A DNA stretch of 64,000 nucleotides from Flavobacterium sp. N1736 (GCF_025947065.1 NZ_CP109994.1:2914001-2978000); one strand, 5' to 3'; positions 52,327 to 60,820 are shown, numbered from the stretch's first letter. The notes: generated by a model from the letters alone, not told the origin. Numbers and translations: made by a program.

Positions 52327-53003
52327 ACCACGATCTTAAAATATTTCAATAATTCCTTCTCACCTTTTCCGGTAATAATTATGGCTCTTGAATCTTTTGT
52401 TCTTCTGAGCCAGTCCTGATCCAGCATTTTATTCAATAACAATGTTCCTATTGAACCTGCGATATGGTTTCGTCTTTCGCTCCAATCGAGACACGGTTTC
52501 AGGAATATTCGTTTTTGTTTTTGGGCTTCTCCTAAATTAATTCCGAAATCGAAGAACCATTTTTTGCCTTCGGAACTAATTTCAAAAGTATCATTCTTGC
52601 TCAGAATTATTTTTTGCTCTAACAAACTATCGCTTAAAGCAACGCCAATTTTTCCGGCCAAATGATCGTAACAAGTTCTGCAATATTTTATTGGAGGATA
52701 ATGATCTGTTTCTTTTTTTGATCGAATTTCTGGCCTCGGAACAAGATTTGTCATTGCTTCAACAGCGTACGCTACTTCTTTATTTAAAAATCTATAATAT
52801 TTATGTCTTCCTTGTTTCTCCACAGAAAGTAAATTTCCATCGAGTAGTTTCGTCAAATGCATGCTTATATTTTGAGGCGAAGTATTGGCAGCAATTGCAA
52901 GTTCTGTTGCAGTAAAAGCTCTACCATCGAGCAATGTCCACATAATTGCGGCGCGCGTTGGATCGCCTATTAATGCTGCTGTTTTTACAAATTGATCTTC
53001 CAT
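52320..53003 (-). CDS. ArsR-like winged-helix transcriptional regulator
   Basis: 227 residues. The N-terminal winged helix is typical of ArsR: VKTAALIGDPTRAAIMWTLLDGRAFTATELAIAAN, then SPQNISMHLTKLLDGNLLSVEKQGRHKYYRFLN. A C-terminal domain of about 130 residues (from CRTCYDHLAGKIGVAL) is shared by a wider DUF-like family of HTH proteins with an extended effector part. It is divergent from the P450 gene and separated by 74 bp, which holds a palindrome over the P450 -7 element; it is the likely repressor. Its stop codon lies in a repeat unit. Confidence 0.9.
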   Translation of the reverse strand: MEDQFVKTAALIGDPTRAAIMWTLLDGRAFTATELAIAANTSPQNISMHLTKLLDGNLLSVEKQGRHKYYRFLNKEVAYAVEAMTNLVPRPEIRSKKETDHYPPIKYCRTCYDHLAGKIGVALSDSLLEQKIILSKNDTFEISSEGKKWFFDFGINLGEAQKQKRIFLKPCLDWSERRNHIAGSIGTLLLNKMLDQDWLRRTKDSRAIIITGKGEKELLKYFKIVVS

Positions 53004-53044
53004 TTAGATTTTATAGTTAAGTATAAACTGAAGTATTCGCTTGT

Positions 53045-53060
53045 AAAGTTAAATAACTTT
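53045..53060. promoter_or_regulatory. 16-bp palindrome over the P450 promoter, candidate operator
   Basis: AAAGTTAAATAACTTT has a perfect 7-bp inverted repeat around AA. Its right half overlaps the -7 element TAACTTTG (53054-53061). Binding here would block the P450 promoter; the divergent ArsR-like protein is the natural candidate. Confidence 0.6.
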
Positions 53061-53061
53061 G
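53054..53061 (+). promoter_or_regulatory. -7 element of the P450 gene
   Basis: TAACTTTG is an exact TAnnTTTG match. The predicted start is near 53067, 11 nt before the ATG. No clear -33 match. Confidence 0.65.
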
Positions 53062-53077
53062 CTAAAAACAAATCAAT

Positions 53078-54229
53078 ATGGCTTCCAGTTTATTTCATCA
53101 GTCAGATGTTGCAGATCCTTATTCAATTTATAAAGGAATGTTGGATAAAAATCCGGTTTATTGGGATGAAATCAATCAGATCTGGGCCATTTATTCTTAT
53201 GAATATTGTGTTCAAATTTTAAAAAATCCGAAGTTCGAAATTCCTCTTGTGAATCTTGATAATGAGCAAAAACTAAATGAAACTGCTTTAGTAATTCTCT
53301 CTAATTTAACTCGTTTGTCAAATGGAATTCAACATAAAATTACCCGTGAAATTGCTATGTTATTATTTTCTAACATGAATTCTATTGCTATAAATCAAAT
53401 TATTCTTCAATTGATTGAAAATGATTTATATGAGAATAAAATAGATTGGGTGAATTCTGTTTGCAAAAAATTACCGGTTTTAAGTATTTTAAAAAGTTTT
53501 AGATTTAAGGAAGAGGATTGCGATTTTATTACTGAAAAAATAGAGGCACTCAGCAAAATAATGCTTCCCAAAAAAACTGATGAACAAGTAAAACTGATTA
53601 ATGATAATGTCGGAAAATTATATTTTATTATCGAAAAACAGCTTTCTGACTTGCCTTTTTACAAACCTTTATTAATTAAAGTTTCAGAGAAAAACGATGT
53701 TTCTGCAGAAGAAATTATTCCGATTGTTATTAGTAATTTTATTGGCTTATGCATTCAAAGTTATGATGCCGGGCGTGGAATTCTGAGTAATTCATTACTT
53801 CAAATTATTCGAAATAAAACTTTTTCAAAGAAGATAGAAATAGAAAAATCGGTTGTAGAAACTTTGCGTTTTGATCCTCCAATTCATAATACCAGAAGAA
53901 TTGCAACTGAAGATATCCTTATCGGCAAAAACCATATTAAAAAAAATGATTCGGTATTGATTGTTCTTGCATCGGCAAATAGAGATGCTGAAAGGTTTGA
54001 CAATGAGTTCGATTTTAATATCGAAAGAATGAACAATAACGAAAACCTGGCTTTTGGGATTGGCGGACATATCTGTCTGGCTAAATATTTCTCTATCAAT
54101 TTAGCAACTGAAGCTTTATGGTATTTATTCGATCAATATAAAACGATTCGTCTTTTAGAAGACAAGATTCATTATGAACCTTTAATTAATGCCAGATTGC
54201 CGAAAAACATCTGGATTTCAATTCTATAA
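53078..54229 (+). CDS. Cytochrome P450 with atypical I-helix
   Basis: 383 residues, typical of short bacterial P450s. The ExxR motif is ETLR (Glu261, Arg264), followed by the meander PPIHNTRRIATEDILIG. The haem-binding loop is FGIGGHICLAKYF with thiolate Cys333; the usual Gly after the Cys is Leu-Ala here. The I-helix reads FIGLCIQSYDAGRGILSN and lacks the normal acid-alcohol pair (A/G)Gx(D/E)T. This may alter oxygen activation or indicate a peroxide-using enzyme. It is followed 14 nt later by an ABM-domain gene, and is divergent from an ArsR-like regulator. Confidence 0.9.
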   Translation: MASSLFHQSDVADPYSIYKGMLDKNPVYWDEINQIWAIYSYEYCVQILKNPKFEIPLVNLDNEQKLNETALVILSNLTRLSNGIQHKITREIAMLLFSNMNSIAINQIILQLIENDLYENKIDWVNSVCKKLPVLSILKSFRFKEEDCDFITEKIEALSKIMLPKKTDEQVKLINDNVGKLYFIIEKQLSDLPFYKPLLIKVSEKNDVSAEEIIPIVISNFIGLCIQSYDAGRGILSNSLLQIIRNKTFSKKIEIEKSVVETLRFDPPIHNTRRIATEDILIGKNHIKKNDSVLIVLASANRDAERFDNEFDFNIERMNNNENLAFGIGGHICLAKYFSINLATEALWYLFDQYKTIRLLEDKIHYEPLINARLPKNIWISIL

Positions 54230-54243
54230 TTAAAACACAAACT

Positions 54244-54588
54244 ATGATAGCTGTAATTTTTGAAGTAATTCCTAATGAAGGAAAAAAAGAAGAATATCTT
54301 GATATCGCCGCCAATTTGCGTCCGGAATTAGATCACATTGATGGATTTATTTCGATAGAACGTTTTCAGAGTTTTACAAATCCCGAAAAGGTTTTATCTC
54401 TTTCTTTTTGGAGGGATGAAGAAAGTATTCAACAATGGCGAAATCTTGAAATGCATCGTTATGCTCAGGCAAAAGGACGAAATGAAATTTTTAAGGATTA
54501 TCATTTAAGAATTGCGCATGTTGTTCGTGATTATGGTATGTTTGACAGGAAAGAAACGCCTGAGGATAGTTCTGAGTTTCATGGTTAA
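54244..54588 (+). CDS. Antibiotic biosynthesis monooxygenase (ABM) domain protein
   Basis: 114 residues, a single ferredoxin-like ABM domain. Segments IAVIFEVIPNEGKKEEYLDIAANLRPELDHIDGFISIERFQ and LSLSFWRDEESIQQWRNLEMHRYAQ are typical. Members act as monooxygenases or haem-degrading enzymes, or have no activity. Cotranscribed with the P450 (14 nt apart), so it may act on the same compound. Substrate unknown. Confidence 0.92.
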   Translation: MIAVIFEVIPNEGKKEEYLDIAANLRPELDHIDGFISIERFQSFTNPEKVLSLSFWRDEESIQQWRNLEMHRYAQAKGRNEIFKDYHLRIAHVVRDYGMFDRKETPEDSSEFHG

Positions 54589-54589
54589 A

Positions 54590-54769
54590 AAAGGTTCAAA
54601 GATGCAGAGGTTCAAAGGAGCAAAGGTTTTTGAGCTTGTCATTTCGACCGAAGGGAGAAATCACATTAGAAACTCCGTAAACAATGTTAATAATCTTTGT
54701 CGATTTTCGTGTGTGATTTCTCCCTTCGGTCGAAATGACAAAATTGTTGAAAATCTAAAATTCTAAGAA
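54590..54769. repeat. Composite repeat block, right flank of the P450 module
   Basis: It contains AAAGGTTCAAAG (54590-54601), a MITE-like element (54636-54741) and AATCTAAAATTCTAAGAA (54752-54769). The same order of units occurs at 52199-52326, so the module is bracketed by related direct repeats. Confidence 0.75.
54636..54741. repeat. MITE-like palindromic element, copy 2
   Basis: The arms at 54636-54664 and 54713-54741 are perfect 29-bp complements (TTGTCATTTCGACCGAAGGG... and its reverse) with a 48-nt core. The core matches copy 1 (10751-10855) at CATTA, CTCCGT, ATCTTTG and CGTGTGATTTCTC. The segments of the arms that differ from copy 1 differ on both sides, so the pairing is kept. Confidence 0.9.
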
Positions 54770-54819
54770 GTCCAACAATCTAAAATCTAAAATCTAAACT
54801 CTAAAATTGAATTTTTGCT

Positions 54820-54827
54820 TACTTTTG
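54820..54827 (+). promoter_or_regulatory. -7 element very close to the rluF start codon
   Basis: TACTTTTG is an exact TAnnTTTG match ending only 5 nt before the ATG at 54832. The start predicted at 54832-54834 would give a leaderless or nearly leaderless mRNA. No -33 match is seen, so this may be fortuitous. Confidence 0.4.
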
Positions 54828-54831
54828 CAAG

Positions 54832-55644
54832 ATGGAAGAGAATTTAAAACGTCTGAACAAATTTATTGGAGAAACCGGCTATTGTTCTCGTCGTGAAGCC
54901 GATAAATTAATTGAAGAAGGACGTGTAACAATAAATGGCGTTGTGCCGGAAATGGGAACTAAGGTTTCACCGGATGATGAAGTGCGGATTGACGGAAAAT
55001 TGATTGTTGAGAAGCATGAAAAATTGGTGTATCTGGCATTTAATAAACCTGCCGGCATTGAATGTACAACTAATCTAGAGGTCCGTAATAATATTGTGGA
55101 TTATATTAATTATCCAAAACGTATTTTTCCGATTGGAAGATTGGATAAAGCCAGTGAAGGATTAATTTTCATGACAAATGATGGTGATATCGTAAACAAA
55201 ATTTTGCGCGCCAGAAACAATCACGAAAAAGAATATACTGTTACGGTAAACAGACCAATTACAGATCGTTTTATTGAACGGATGGGAAATGGTGTACCGA
55301 TTTTGGATACTGTTACAAGAAAATGTAAAGTGGAACAAATCAGTAAATACACTTTTAAAATCATTTTAACGCAGGGTTTAAACCGTCAGATTCGTAGAAT
55401 GACGGAGTATTTGGGTTATGATGTAACGGCTTTGAAACGTATCAGGATCATTAATATTTCACTGGATATTCCGGTTGGTCGTTATCGTGATTTAACCGAT
55501 GCCGAGATTAAGGAATTAAATGAGTTGATTGAACCTTCAAGTAAAACCGAAGAAGCGAGTTTACCAAAAACTGAAGCTCCAAAACGAAGAACAGAGTTTA
55601 TTTCAGAACATGATCCCCGATTTAAGAAAAAAGGAGATTATTGA
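54832..55644 (+). CDS. rluF: 23S rRNA pseudouridine synthase RluF-like
   Basis: 270 residues. The N-terminal S4 domain is LKRLNKFIGETGYCSRREADKLIEEGRVTINGVV. The catalytic region is IFPIGRLDKASEGLIFMTNDGDI (Asp in GRLDKASEG). LTQGLNRQIRRMTEYLGYDVTALKRIRI follows, the RluF/RsuA family signature. The tail (about 235-270) is charged. RluF modifies U2604 of 23S rRNA. The start codon follows a -7 element by only 5 nt. A 19-bp terminator stem is found downstream. Confidence 0.93.
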   Translation: MEENLKRLNKFIGETGYCSRREADKLIEEGRVTINGVVPEMGTKVSPDDEVRIDGKLIVEKHEKLVYLAFNKPAGIECTTNLEVRNNIVDYINYPKRIFPIGRLDKASEGLIFMTNDGDIVNKILRARNNHEKEYTVTVNRPITDRFIERMGNGVPILDTVTRKCKVEQISKYTFKIILTQGLNRQIRRMTEYLGYDVTALKRIRIINISLDIPVGRYRDLTDAEIKELNELIEPSSKTEEASLPKTEAPKRRTEFISEHDPRFKKKGDY

Positions 55645-55651
55645 TTTCTAT

Positions 55652-55694
55652 AAAACTAAAAAATCCTTCAGTTCATGAAGGATTTTTTAGTTTT
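55652..55694. terminator. Bidirectional terminator, rluF and LytTR regulator
   Basis: A perfect 19-bp stem has a 5-nt loop (GTTCA). Runs of A and T inside the arms make it active on both strands, serving rluF and the convergent regulator gene. Confidence 0.92.
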
Positions 55695-55716
55695 AGTTTA
55701 TTTTTGAAAGAAATAC

Positions 55717-56463
55717 TTATCTCAAAATTCGAAAGTTTTTTACAAAGTCTTTGTATTTGTCACTCAAGGTTACTTTGTGATTTCCTTTTAGAATAACCAA
55801 ATTATCATTAACGATTATTTCTTCGATTTTACTTAGATTTACGATATAATTGCGATGTGTCTGGCAAAATTTAGCGGTGTCGAGAAGCTGAATAATTTTG
55901 GTTAATGAAATTAAAATGACAAACTTTTCAACGTCTGTAATGATATTGCAATATCGATCTTCAACTTCGATGTAAACAATATCTTCAATTCGGACTTTTT
56001 TTAGGGATTTATTCTTTTTGATAAAAAGAGAATCGTTGCTTATTACGGTGTCCTGATCTTCGCTATGAAAAACATTGGTTTGTTCATAGAATTTCTCAAC
56101 TGCCATTTCTAACGCATACAAAATTTCAAGTTCATTAAAAGGCTTCATTAAAAAACTAAACGGTTTCGTTAGTTTTGCTCTTTCAAAAATTTGACGATCT
56201 TTTGAACTGGTTAAAAAAACAAAAGGTTTTACACCATTTGGAACAATAGTTATGGTTTCTGCAAAAGTAATTCCGTCTGGTTTTCCATCTAAAAAAACAT
56301 CAATAACGACGATGTCGATTGTGTTTTGATAAAACATGGTTAGCGCCTCCTGATACGTAGAAGCAATCCCTACAATATTATAATTATTTGCGGTAAGTAC
56401 TTTTACAAGCGCATCACTTTCTGCGACAGTATCTTCGATAATAAGTACATTTATATTATCCAT
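55717..56463 (-). CDS. LytTR family response regulator
   Basis: 248 residues. The receiver (1-125) has VLIIEDTVAESDALVKVL, the phospho-Asp in DIVVIDVFLDGKPDG and the Lys in FLMKPFNELEI. The LytTR DNA-binding domain (about 140-248) shows LFIKKNKSLKKVRIEDIVYIEVEDRYC and CQTHRNYIVNLSKI. It is the output of a two-component system with the histidine kinase encoded just upstream; its ATG overlaps the kinase end by 8 nt. Targets unknown. Confidence 0.95.
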   Translation of the reverse strand: MDNINVLIIEDTVAESDALVKVLTANNYNIVGIASTYQEALTMFYQNTIDIVVIDVFLDGKPDGITFAETITIVPNGVKPFVFLTSSKDRQIFERAKLTKPFSFLMKPFNELEILYALEMAVEKFYEQTNVFHSEDQDTVISNDSLFIKKNKSLKKVRIEDIVYIEVEDRYCNIITDVEKFVILISLTKIIQLLDTAKFCQTHRNYIVNLSKIEEIIVNDNLVILKGNHKVTLSDKYKDFVKNFRILR

Positions 56464-58198
56464 GATTTTTAAACTTTGGTAATACTATAATAATTTTAGT
56501 TCCAACATTTTCTTCACTTTCAATTTCGAGTTTTCCTCCATTTTTACGAATCAGGCTTTTGCATAATTGCATTCCTAATCCGGTTCCTATTATATCGTCA
56601 TTTTTCTTTTTAGAAAGTAAAACAGTTTCTTTTAGTAATTCTTGTCTTGTTGGTTCGTTCATTCCCAAACCGGTATCTTCGATCACTAAATAACAAAAAT
56701 CTTCAGATGAAGGTCTTGTATAAATTGAAATTGTGCCGTTTTCTTTTGAGAATTTAATGGCATTATCTAACATGTTTCGAATAATAATTTTCAGCGAATC
56801 TAAATCAGCAAAAACATAATCTTCTTTAGAAACATCGTTATTAAAAGTAATGTTTTCATTTAACATCAATGGTTTATAATTGTATTCTACATGTTGTACA
56901 ATTGTCGCCAAATGCAAAGATTCCTGATAAAAATAGGCTTGTTTTGTTTGCAATAAAGCCCAATTTAGCAAATTATCAAGCAGGTTATAAGCTCCGTTTG
57001 CAATGGTACTATTGTTGTGCAATAAAACATCAAGTTCTGTAAAATTTTTACTTTCCAGATTCTCCATCAATTTGCCGTTACTTGTTTTCAAGGCATTTAC
57101 TGATGATCTTAAATCGTGGCTTACAATAGAAAATAGTTTATCTTTTGTGGCATTTAATTCGTCTAACTCATTTTTTTGAGCCAGAATAATTTTACTGTTT
57201 TTAATTTTTTGTCGGTAAAAATAAACTCCGGTTCCAAACAATATTAAAAGCAAAAGTGACGAAATAATGAATCCGTTTCTTTCGGCTATTTTTACTTTAT
57301 TCTCGGCTGCAAGAATATCTACTTCTTTTTGTTTTTGTGTTACGGCAAATTTCTTTTCTACTTCGGCAATTTCCCAAACTTTATTTTGATCGTTTAAGGA
57401 ATCTTTCCATTGTTCAAATTCTTTTCTATATGTTAAAGCTAATGGAAAATTTTTCCTGTTTTCCTCTACCGCTGCCATATTTTTGGCTGCTGCTCTTTTC
57501 AGATCGAATGATTTTACTTTTTTAGATAAATGATATGCTTTTTCAAAATATGGAATTGCCTGACTGTCTTTATATTGTGTATAATACAAATTGGCAAGAT
57601 CCATATAAGACCCAATAAGTGTTAGAGTGTCTTTTTCTCTTTCTTGTAAATTTACACTCTTAAACAAATAGGTTTCTGCTTTATCAAACTCGTTGAGATG
57701 CAAATAGCATAATCCTATATTATGTAAAATACTACCCTTGTAAACATTGTATAATTTATTTACGGGAAGCTTTTCAATTTCCTGAAAATATTGCAATGCA
57801 CTCTTAAATTCATTTTGTTCTAATGCAATTTCGCCTAAATTAATTTTCACTTTATAATAATGTTGAAAATTATCTGACACTTTATTAAACTCTTTTTTAG
57901 CTTCTTTAAGGAGCTTTTTATGTTTAAAACTAATTGCTCTAAAGTAATAACAATAATCTATTAGTTCAATATTTTTGGTAGCACTAAGCTCCTTCATAGA
58001 ATAAACTAAAGTAGAATCCCAATTTTTTTCTCTGAAAAATGTTTGGGCTTTATTAAAGTTAATGTCTTCTTCAAATTTCCTGGCTTTTAATTTAATTTCA
58101 ATATTAAATAATTTGTCAACAGGATATTTGTCTTGTGAGAAAAGAAAAAAAGGAATAAGAAATACTATTGAAACAATACATGATTTAATTTTAATCAT
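56456..58198 (-). CDS. TPR-containing sensor histidine kinase
   Basis: 580 residues. The signal peptide (about 1-22) precedes a periplasmic TPR domain (about 60-300), with repeats such as GLCYLHLNEFDKAETYLFKS. After a membrane segment (about 315-335) comes the coiled linker, HisKA box FSIVSHDLRSSVNALKTSNG, then NMLDNAIKFSKENGTISI, EDTGLGM and GTGLGMQLCKSL. The product phosphorylates the LytTR regulator encoded downstream. The TPR sensor domain suggests a peptide or protein signal. Stimulus unknown. Confidence 0.94.
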   Translation of the reverse strand: MIKIKSCIVSIVFLIPFFLFSQDKYPVDKLFNIEIKLKARKFEEDINFNKAQTFFREKNWDSTLVYSMKELSATKNIELIDYCYYFRAISFKHKKLLKEAKKEFNKVSDNFQHYYKVKINLGEIALEQNEFKSALQYFQEIEKLPVNKLYNVYKGSILHNIGLCYLHLNEFDKAETYLFKSVNLQEREKDTLTLIGSYMDLANLYYTQYKDSQAIPYFEKAYHLSKKVKSFDLKRAAAKNMAAVEENRKNFPLALTYRKEFEQWKDSLNDQNKVWEIAEVEKKFAVTQKQKEVDILAAENKVKIAERNGFIISSLLLLILFGTGVYFYRQKIKNSKIILAQKNELDELNATKDKLFSIVSHDLRSSVNALKTSNGKLMENLESKNFTELDVLLHNNSTIANGAYNLLDNLLNWALLQTKQAYFYQESLHLATIVQHVEYNYKPLMLNENITFNNDVSKEDYVFADLDSLKIIIRNMLDNAIKFSKENGTISIYTRPSSEDFCYLVIEDTGLGMNEPTRQELLKETVLLSKKKNDDIIGTGLGMQLCKSLIRKNGGKLEIESEENVGTKIIIVLPKFKNHG

Positions 58199-58251
58199 TA
58201 TATATTTTATAATTATTTTTCGAAGTTAATTTCAATAATGTTTCACGATTT

Positions 58252-58287
58252 AAATCCTATAAATATTTGCATTTATTTATAGGATTT
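58252..58287. terminator. Possible terminator after the 58.3-kb gene
   Basis: A 14-bp perfect stem (AAATCCTATAAATA with TATTTATAGGATTT) and an 8-nt loop lie downstream of the minus-strand gene. The T-run is weak. Confidence 0.5.
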
Positions 58288-58312
58288 ATTTTTGCAGAAA
58301 GAAAATTACATC

Positions 58313-58819
58313 TTAGTATCCTCCTCCTGTTCCTTGCTGTACCGTAGTTTCTGTTCCTCTTGAAGTTTCAGGGTCTATATCCCAAAGAAAAGTTTGAATT
58401 GTTGCTATATCAGCAAATGCCTTTTCTCCATAAGGGTCTTTTTCAGCTTTAAAACTTGCTTCATAAACATCAAAATTTTCTTCTATGCTATCATCTATAT
58501 CATACGCTATAAAAAACTGCAGCTGGCGTTGTCCACGAAGATCAACATACCAATTTTGATAAATATCAAATTTTAATTCGTCTTTTTTCTCGTCTTCTCC
58601 TTGTCCTTTTGGTTTACGTGCAACCAAAAAAACTGCCCTAATTTGAAACGTTCCATCTATCATTATTGTAGCCTGAACAATTGGAGCAAAAGGAATTTTT
58701 GAATTATTCTCCGGAAAACGTATAGGTTTTAGTGTTAGTTTACTTTTGCTTTCTGTTTGTATACATTTACCAGGTGGATAGATTTTTTCAGTTGGTGAAT
58801 AAAGGGTAGTTTTTGTCAT
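58313..58819 (-). CDS. Hypothetical soluble protein
   Basis: 168 residues, no signal peptide, no membrane segment and no family that I recognise. The sequence is rich in charged and aromatic residues: FAPIVQATIMIDGTFQIRAVFLVARKPKGQGEDEKKD, then YQNWYVDLRGQRQLQFFIAYDIDDSIEENFDVYEASF, suggesting beta structure. The C-terminus ends in a Thr/Gly-rich tail (GTETTVQQGTGGGY). The gene stands between two regulatory units and has no obvious partner. The frame and start (ATG 58819) look natural. Confidence 0.7.
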   Translation of the reverse strand: MTKTTLYSPTEKIYPPGKCIQTESKSKLTLKPIRFPENNSKIPFAPIVQATIMIDGTFQIRAVFLVARKPKGQGEDEKKDELKFDIYQNWYVDLRGQRQLQFFIAYDIDDSIEENFDVYEASFKAEKDPYGEKAFADIATIQTFLWDIDPETSRGTETTVQQGTGGGY

Positions 58820-59034
58820 GGGTTTTTGTTATTAGGTTAAACGTTAATGATTATCTATATTTTTAAGAAATACTCTAATTAAACAAATATAAAATGATCA
58901 AAAAAACATTGTTTTTTGGAATCCAAATATAGTAAACATTTTCTTAATAAGATTTAACCCCTTTGTAATAACTGTATTAATTAACAATTATTTGATTAAA
59001 TCTTTGGTAAAGAATGGACTACATATGCTGTGAT

Positions 59035-59067
59035 AAAAAAAAAACCCATTCAAAACAGAATGGGATT
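59035..59067 (-). terminator. Terminator after the DUF4153-like gene
   Basis: On the minus strand the stem CCCATTC/GAATGGG, extended by A-T pairs, has a 6-nt loop and is followed by a T-run of about nine. Confidence 0.85.
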
Positions 59068-59074
59068 TAGTGAT

Positions 59075-60466
59075 TTATTTTTTATTACTGTTTAAAAACT
59101 CATAATACAAGACCTTCGATAAAACGGTTTCATTTTGATATTTCTCAATTTCATTTTCTCTTTGAATTTCATTGTATTGTCCATCGAATTTATGTAGTGA
59201 AAAATATTCTCTTCTGGTTTCGTCATTAAAATTCAGACCGCTCAAAAACCTTGGTTCGACTCCTTTATTTACCGAGATGTTGTAATTTGTAATTAGATTT
59301 CCCCAATTAAAGAAACTGCATAAAAGTACTGTACCGTAAAAATACCAAACCATCTGATTAAAAAGATAGGCGTTTGTTTTTTGCTTGGTGATTTTTAAAA
59401 AGGCATATATTAAACCTATTATGGCTAAAATCAAAAATGCATATACTCCCAATCGTTTATAGGTTAATCCGAAGAATGAAACATATTCTGAATTTTTTAT
59501 AGCCGTGCTCAAAATTAGAACTCCGTTTAATACAATCCATATTTTAGAAAGTCGTTTTAGATTTGCTGCTTTTTTATCAAAATTAAATCCTCCTTTAAAA
59601 TAAAAAAGAATCACTCCAACCGCCATAACAATCGAAAAAATAATTGCATTTACTCTTTCATGTGTGTCTGCACTTAATTTTGACGCCTCGATTACTTCAA
59701 AAAATTGTTCGTAATTATAGGTTACAATAAAAACTAAAAGCATTAGGTTTAAAAGCAATAGGGTGATTTCGCCGCTTTTTCTTTCAAAATTTAAATCAAG
59801 AAACGAGAATGTATTTTCGTTTGTATTCTTTTCTTTATCTGAGAATTCATTATTTAATTTTGGATTTAAATCATACGAAACTTCGGGAATCCAATAGTTC
59901 CAAAAAGTAAATGAAATGTAAAATCCTAAAACAGTAATGACAAACAATTGCCAGATATCCAGATCTAATTGATAATCTGTAAAAAGTGAAGAAAAATGAT
60001 CGCTTCCAAAAGAATAAACTGTAAAAAATAGTGCCACAAAAATGATCGGTATAATAAAATAAGCAATTAGTTTTTTAGTGAAATTATTATGGATTTTACT
60101 TTCAGGAAGCCATTGGCTAAACATAAAAACACGTCCTAACGTTGTAATTCCGTTTAAAAATACAAGTGGAAAAACCTGTAGTATTTTAAGCTGTACCTCA
60201 TGTGTTTTAAACTGCAAAAAAACGATTGACAGAAACATAGCCAGAAAAGACACAAAATCGCCATACCATGCAAAAGCCAGACACGATAAAATAGCGGTAA
60301 TTACTAAAACTAAATGGGAACGATCTGTAAACCGATCCTGAAAGAAATAACAAATCAAGCCTGTCAAAACCAGTCCAAAAATAGCAAGGTTTACTCCTAT
60401 TGATTCTTTGTAAAAAAGCAGTGTAAATATTAAACTGCAAACTAAGATAAAATGATGTTTTTTCAT
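59075..60466 (-). CDS. DUF4153/DUF4173-like polytopic membrane protein
   Basis: 463 residues from ATG 60466; an earlier in-frame start is possible but adds a non-hydrophobic stretch. At least ten membrane segments are visible, in two groups (about 1-200 and 255-420) split by a polar loop (NEFSDKEKNTNENTFSF). The C-terminus is polar. It resembles DUF4153/DUF4173 proteins, whose function is unknown. It follows a winged-helix gene and a small membrane protein gene in the same direction; that trio recurs in flavobacteria. Confidence 0.8.
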   Translation of the reverse strand: MKKHHFILVCSLIFTLLFYKESIGVNLAIFGLVLTGLICYFFQDRFTDRSHLVLVITAILSCLAFAWYGDFVSFLAMFLSIVFLQFKTHEVQLKILQVFPLVFLNGITTLGRVFMFSQWLPESKIHNNFTKKLIAYFIIPIIFVALFFTVYSFGSDHFSSLFTDYQLDLDIWQLFVITVLGFYISFTFWNYWIPEVSYDLNPKLNNEFSDKEKNTNENTFSFLDLNFERKSGEITLLLLNLMLLVFIVTYNYEQFFEVIEASKLSADTHERVNAIIFSIVMAVGVILFYFKGGFNFDKKAANLKRLSKIWIVLNGVLILSTAIKNSEYVSFFGLTYKRLGVYAFLILAIIGLIYAFLKITKQKTNAYLFNQMVWYFYGTVLLCSFFNWGNLITNYNISVNKGVEPRFLSGLNFNDETRREYFSLHKFDGQYNEIQRENEIEKYQNETVLSKVLYYEFLNSNKK

Positions 60467-60522
60467 AATTGTTGAATTTAAAAGTACTTTGTATTTCAAA
60501 GTGTTTAGATAAAAAATTTTGG

Positions 60523-60816
60523 TTATTTAGATTTCATTAATTTTTCAAGACTATTTAGGTGTTCTTTAAAGGCTGCACGTCCTCTATCGGTTACTTTATA
60601 GGATGTTTTGGGCTTTTTACCCACAAATTCTTTTTTAACTTCTATATATTCTGCTTTTTCTAAAGCTGTAGAATGGCTTGCTAAATTACCATCAGTGATA
60701 TTCAAAAGCGTTTTCATTTCTGTAAAGTCAATCCATTCATTGACCATCAAAATAGACATAATCCCTAATCTGACGCGGCTTTCGAAATCCTTATTTAATT
60801 TATCAATGATTCCCAT
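60523..60816 (-). CDS. Winged-helix DNA-binding protein
   Basis: 97 residues, a single MarR/PadR-like winged helix: FESRVRLGIMSILMVNEWIDFTEMKTLLNITDGNLASHSTALEKAEYIEVKKEFVGKKPKTSYKVTDRGRAAF. It starts 4 nt after the upstream membrane protein gene, a sign of coupling, and precedes the DUF4153-like gene by 56 nt. It is probably the regulator of this trio; ligand unknown. Confidence 0.93.
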   Translation of the reverse strand: MGIIDKLNKDFESRVRLGIMSILMVNEWIDFTEMKTLLNITDGNLASHSTALEKAEYIEVKKEFVGKKPKTSYKVTDRGRAAFKEHLNSLEKLMKSK

Positions 60817-60820
60817 TGGT

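Noticed and set aside
54512..54766. Open frame over the repeat block after the ABM gene
   Set aside because: It is mostly MITE arm and repeat sequence and has no recognisable product or start signal.
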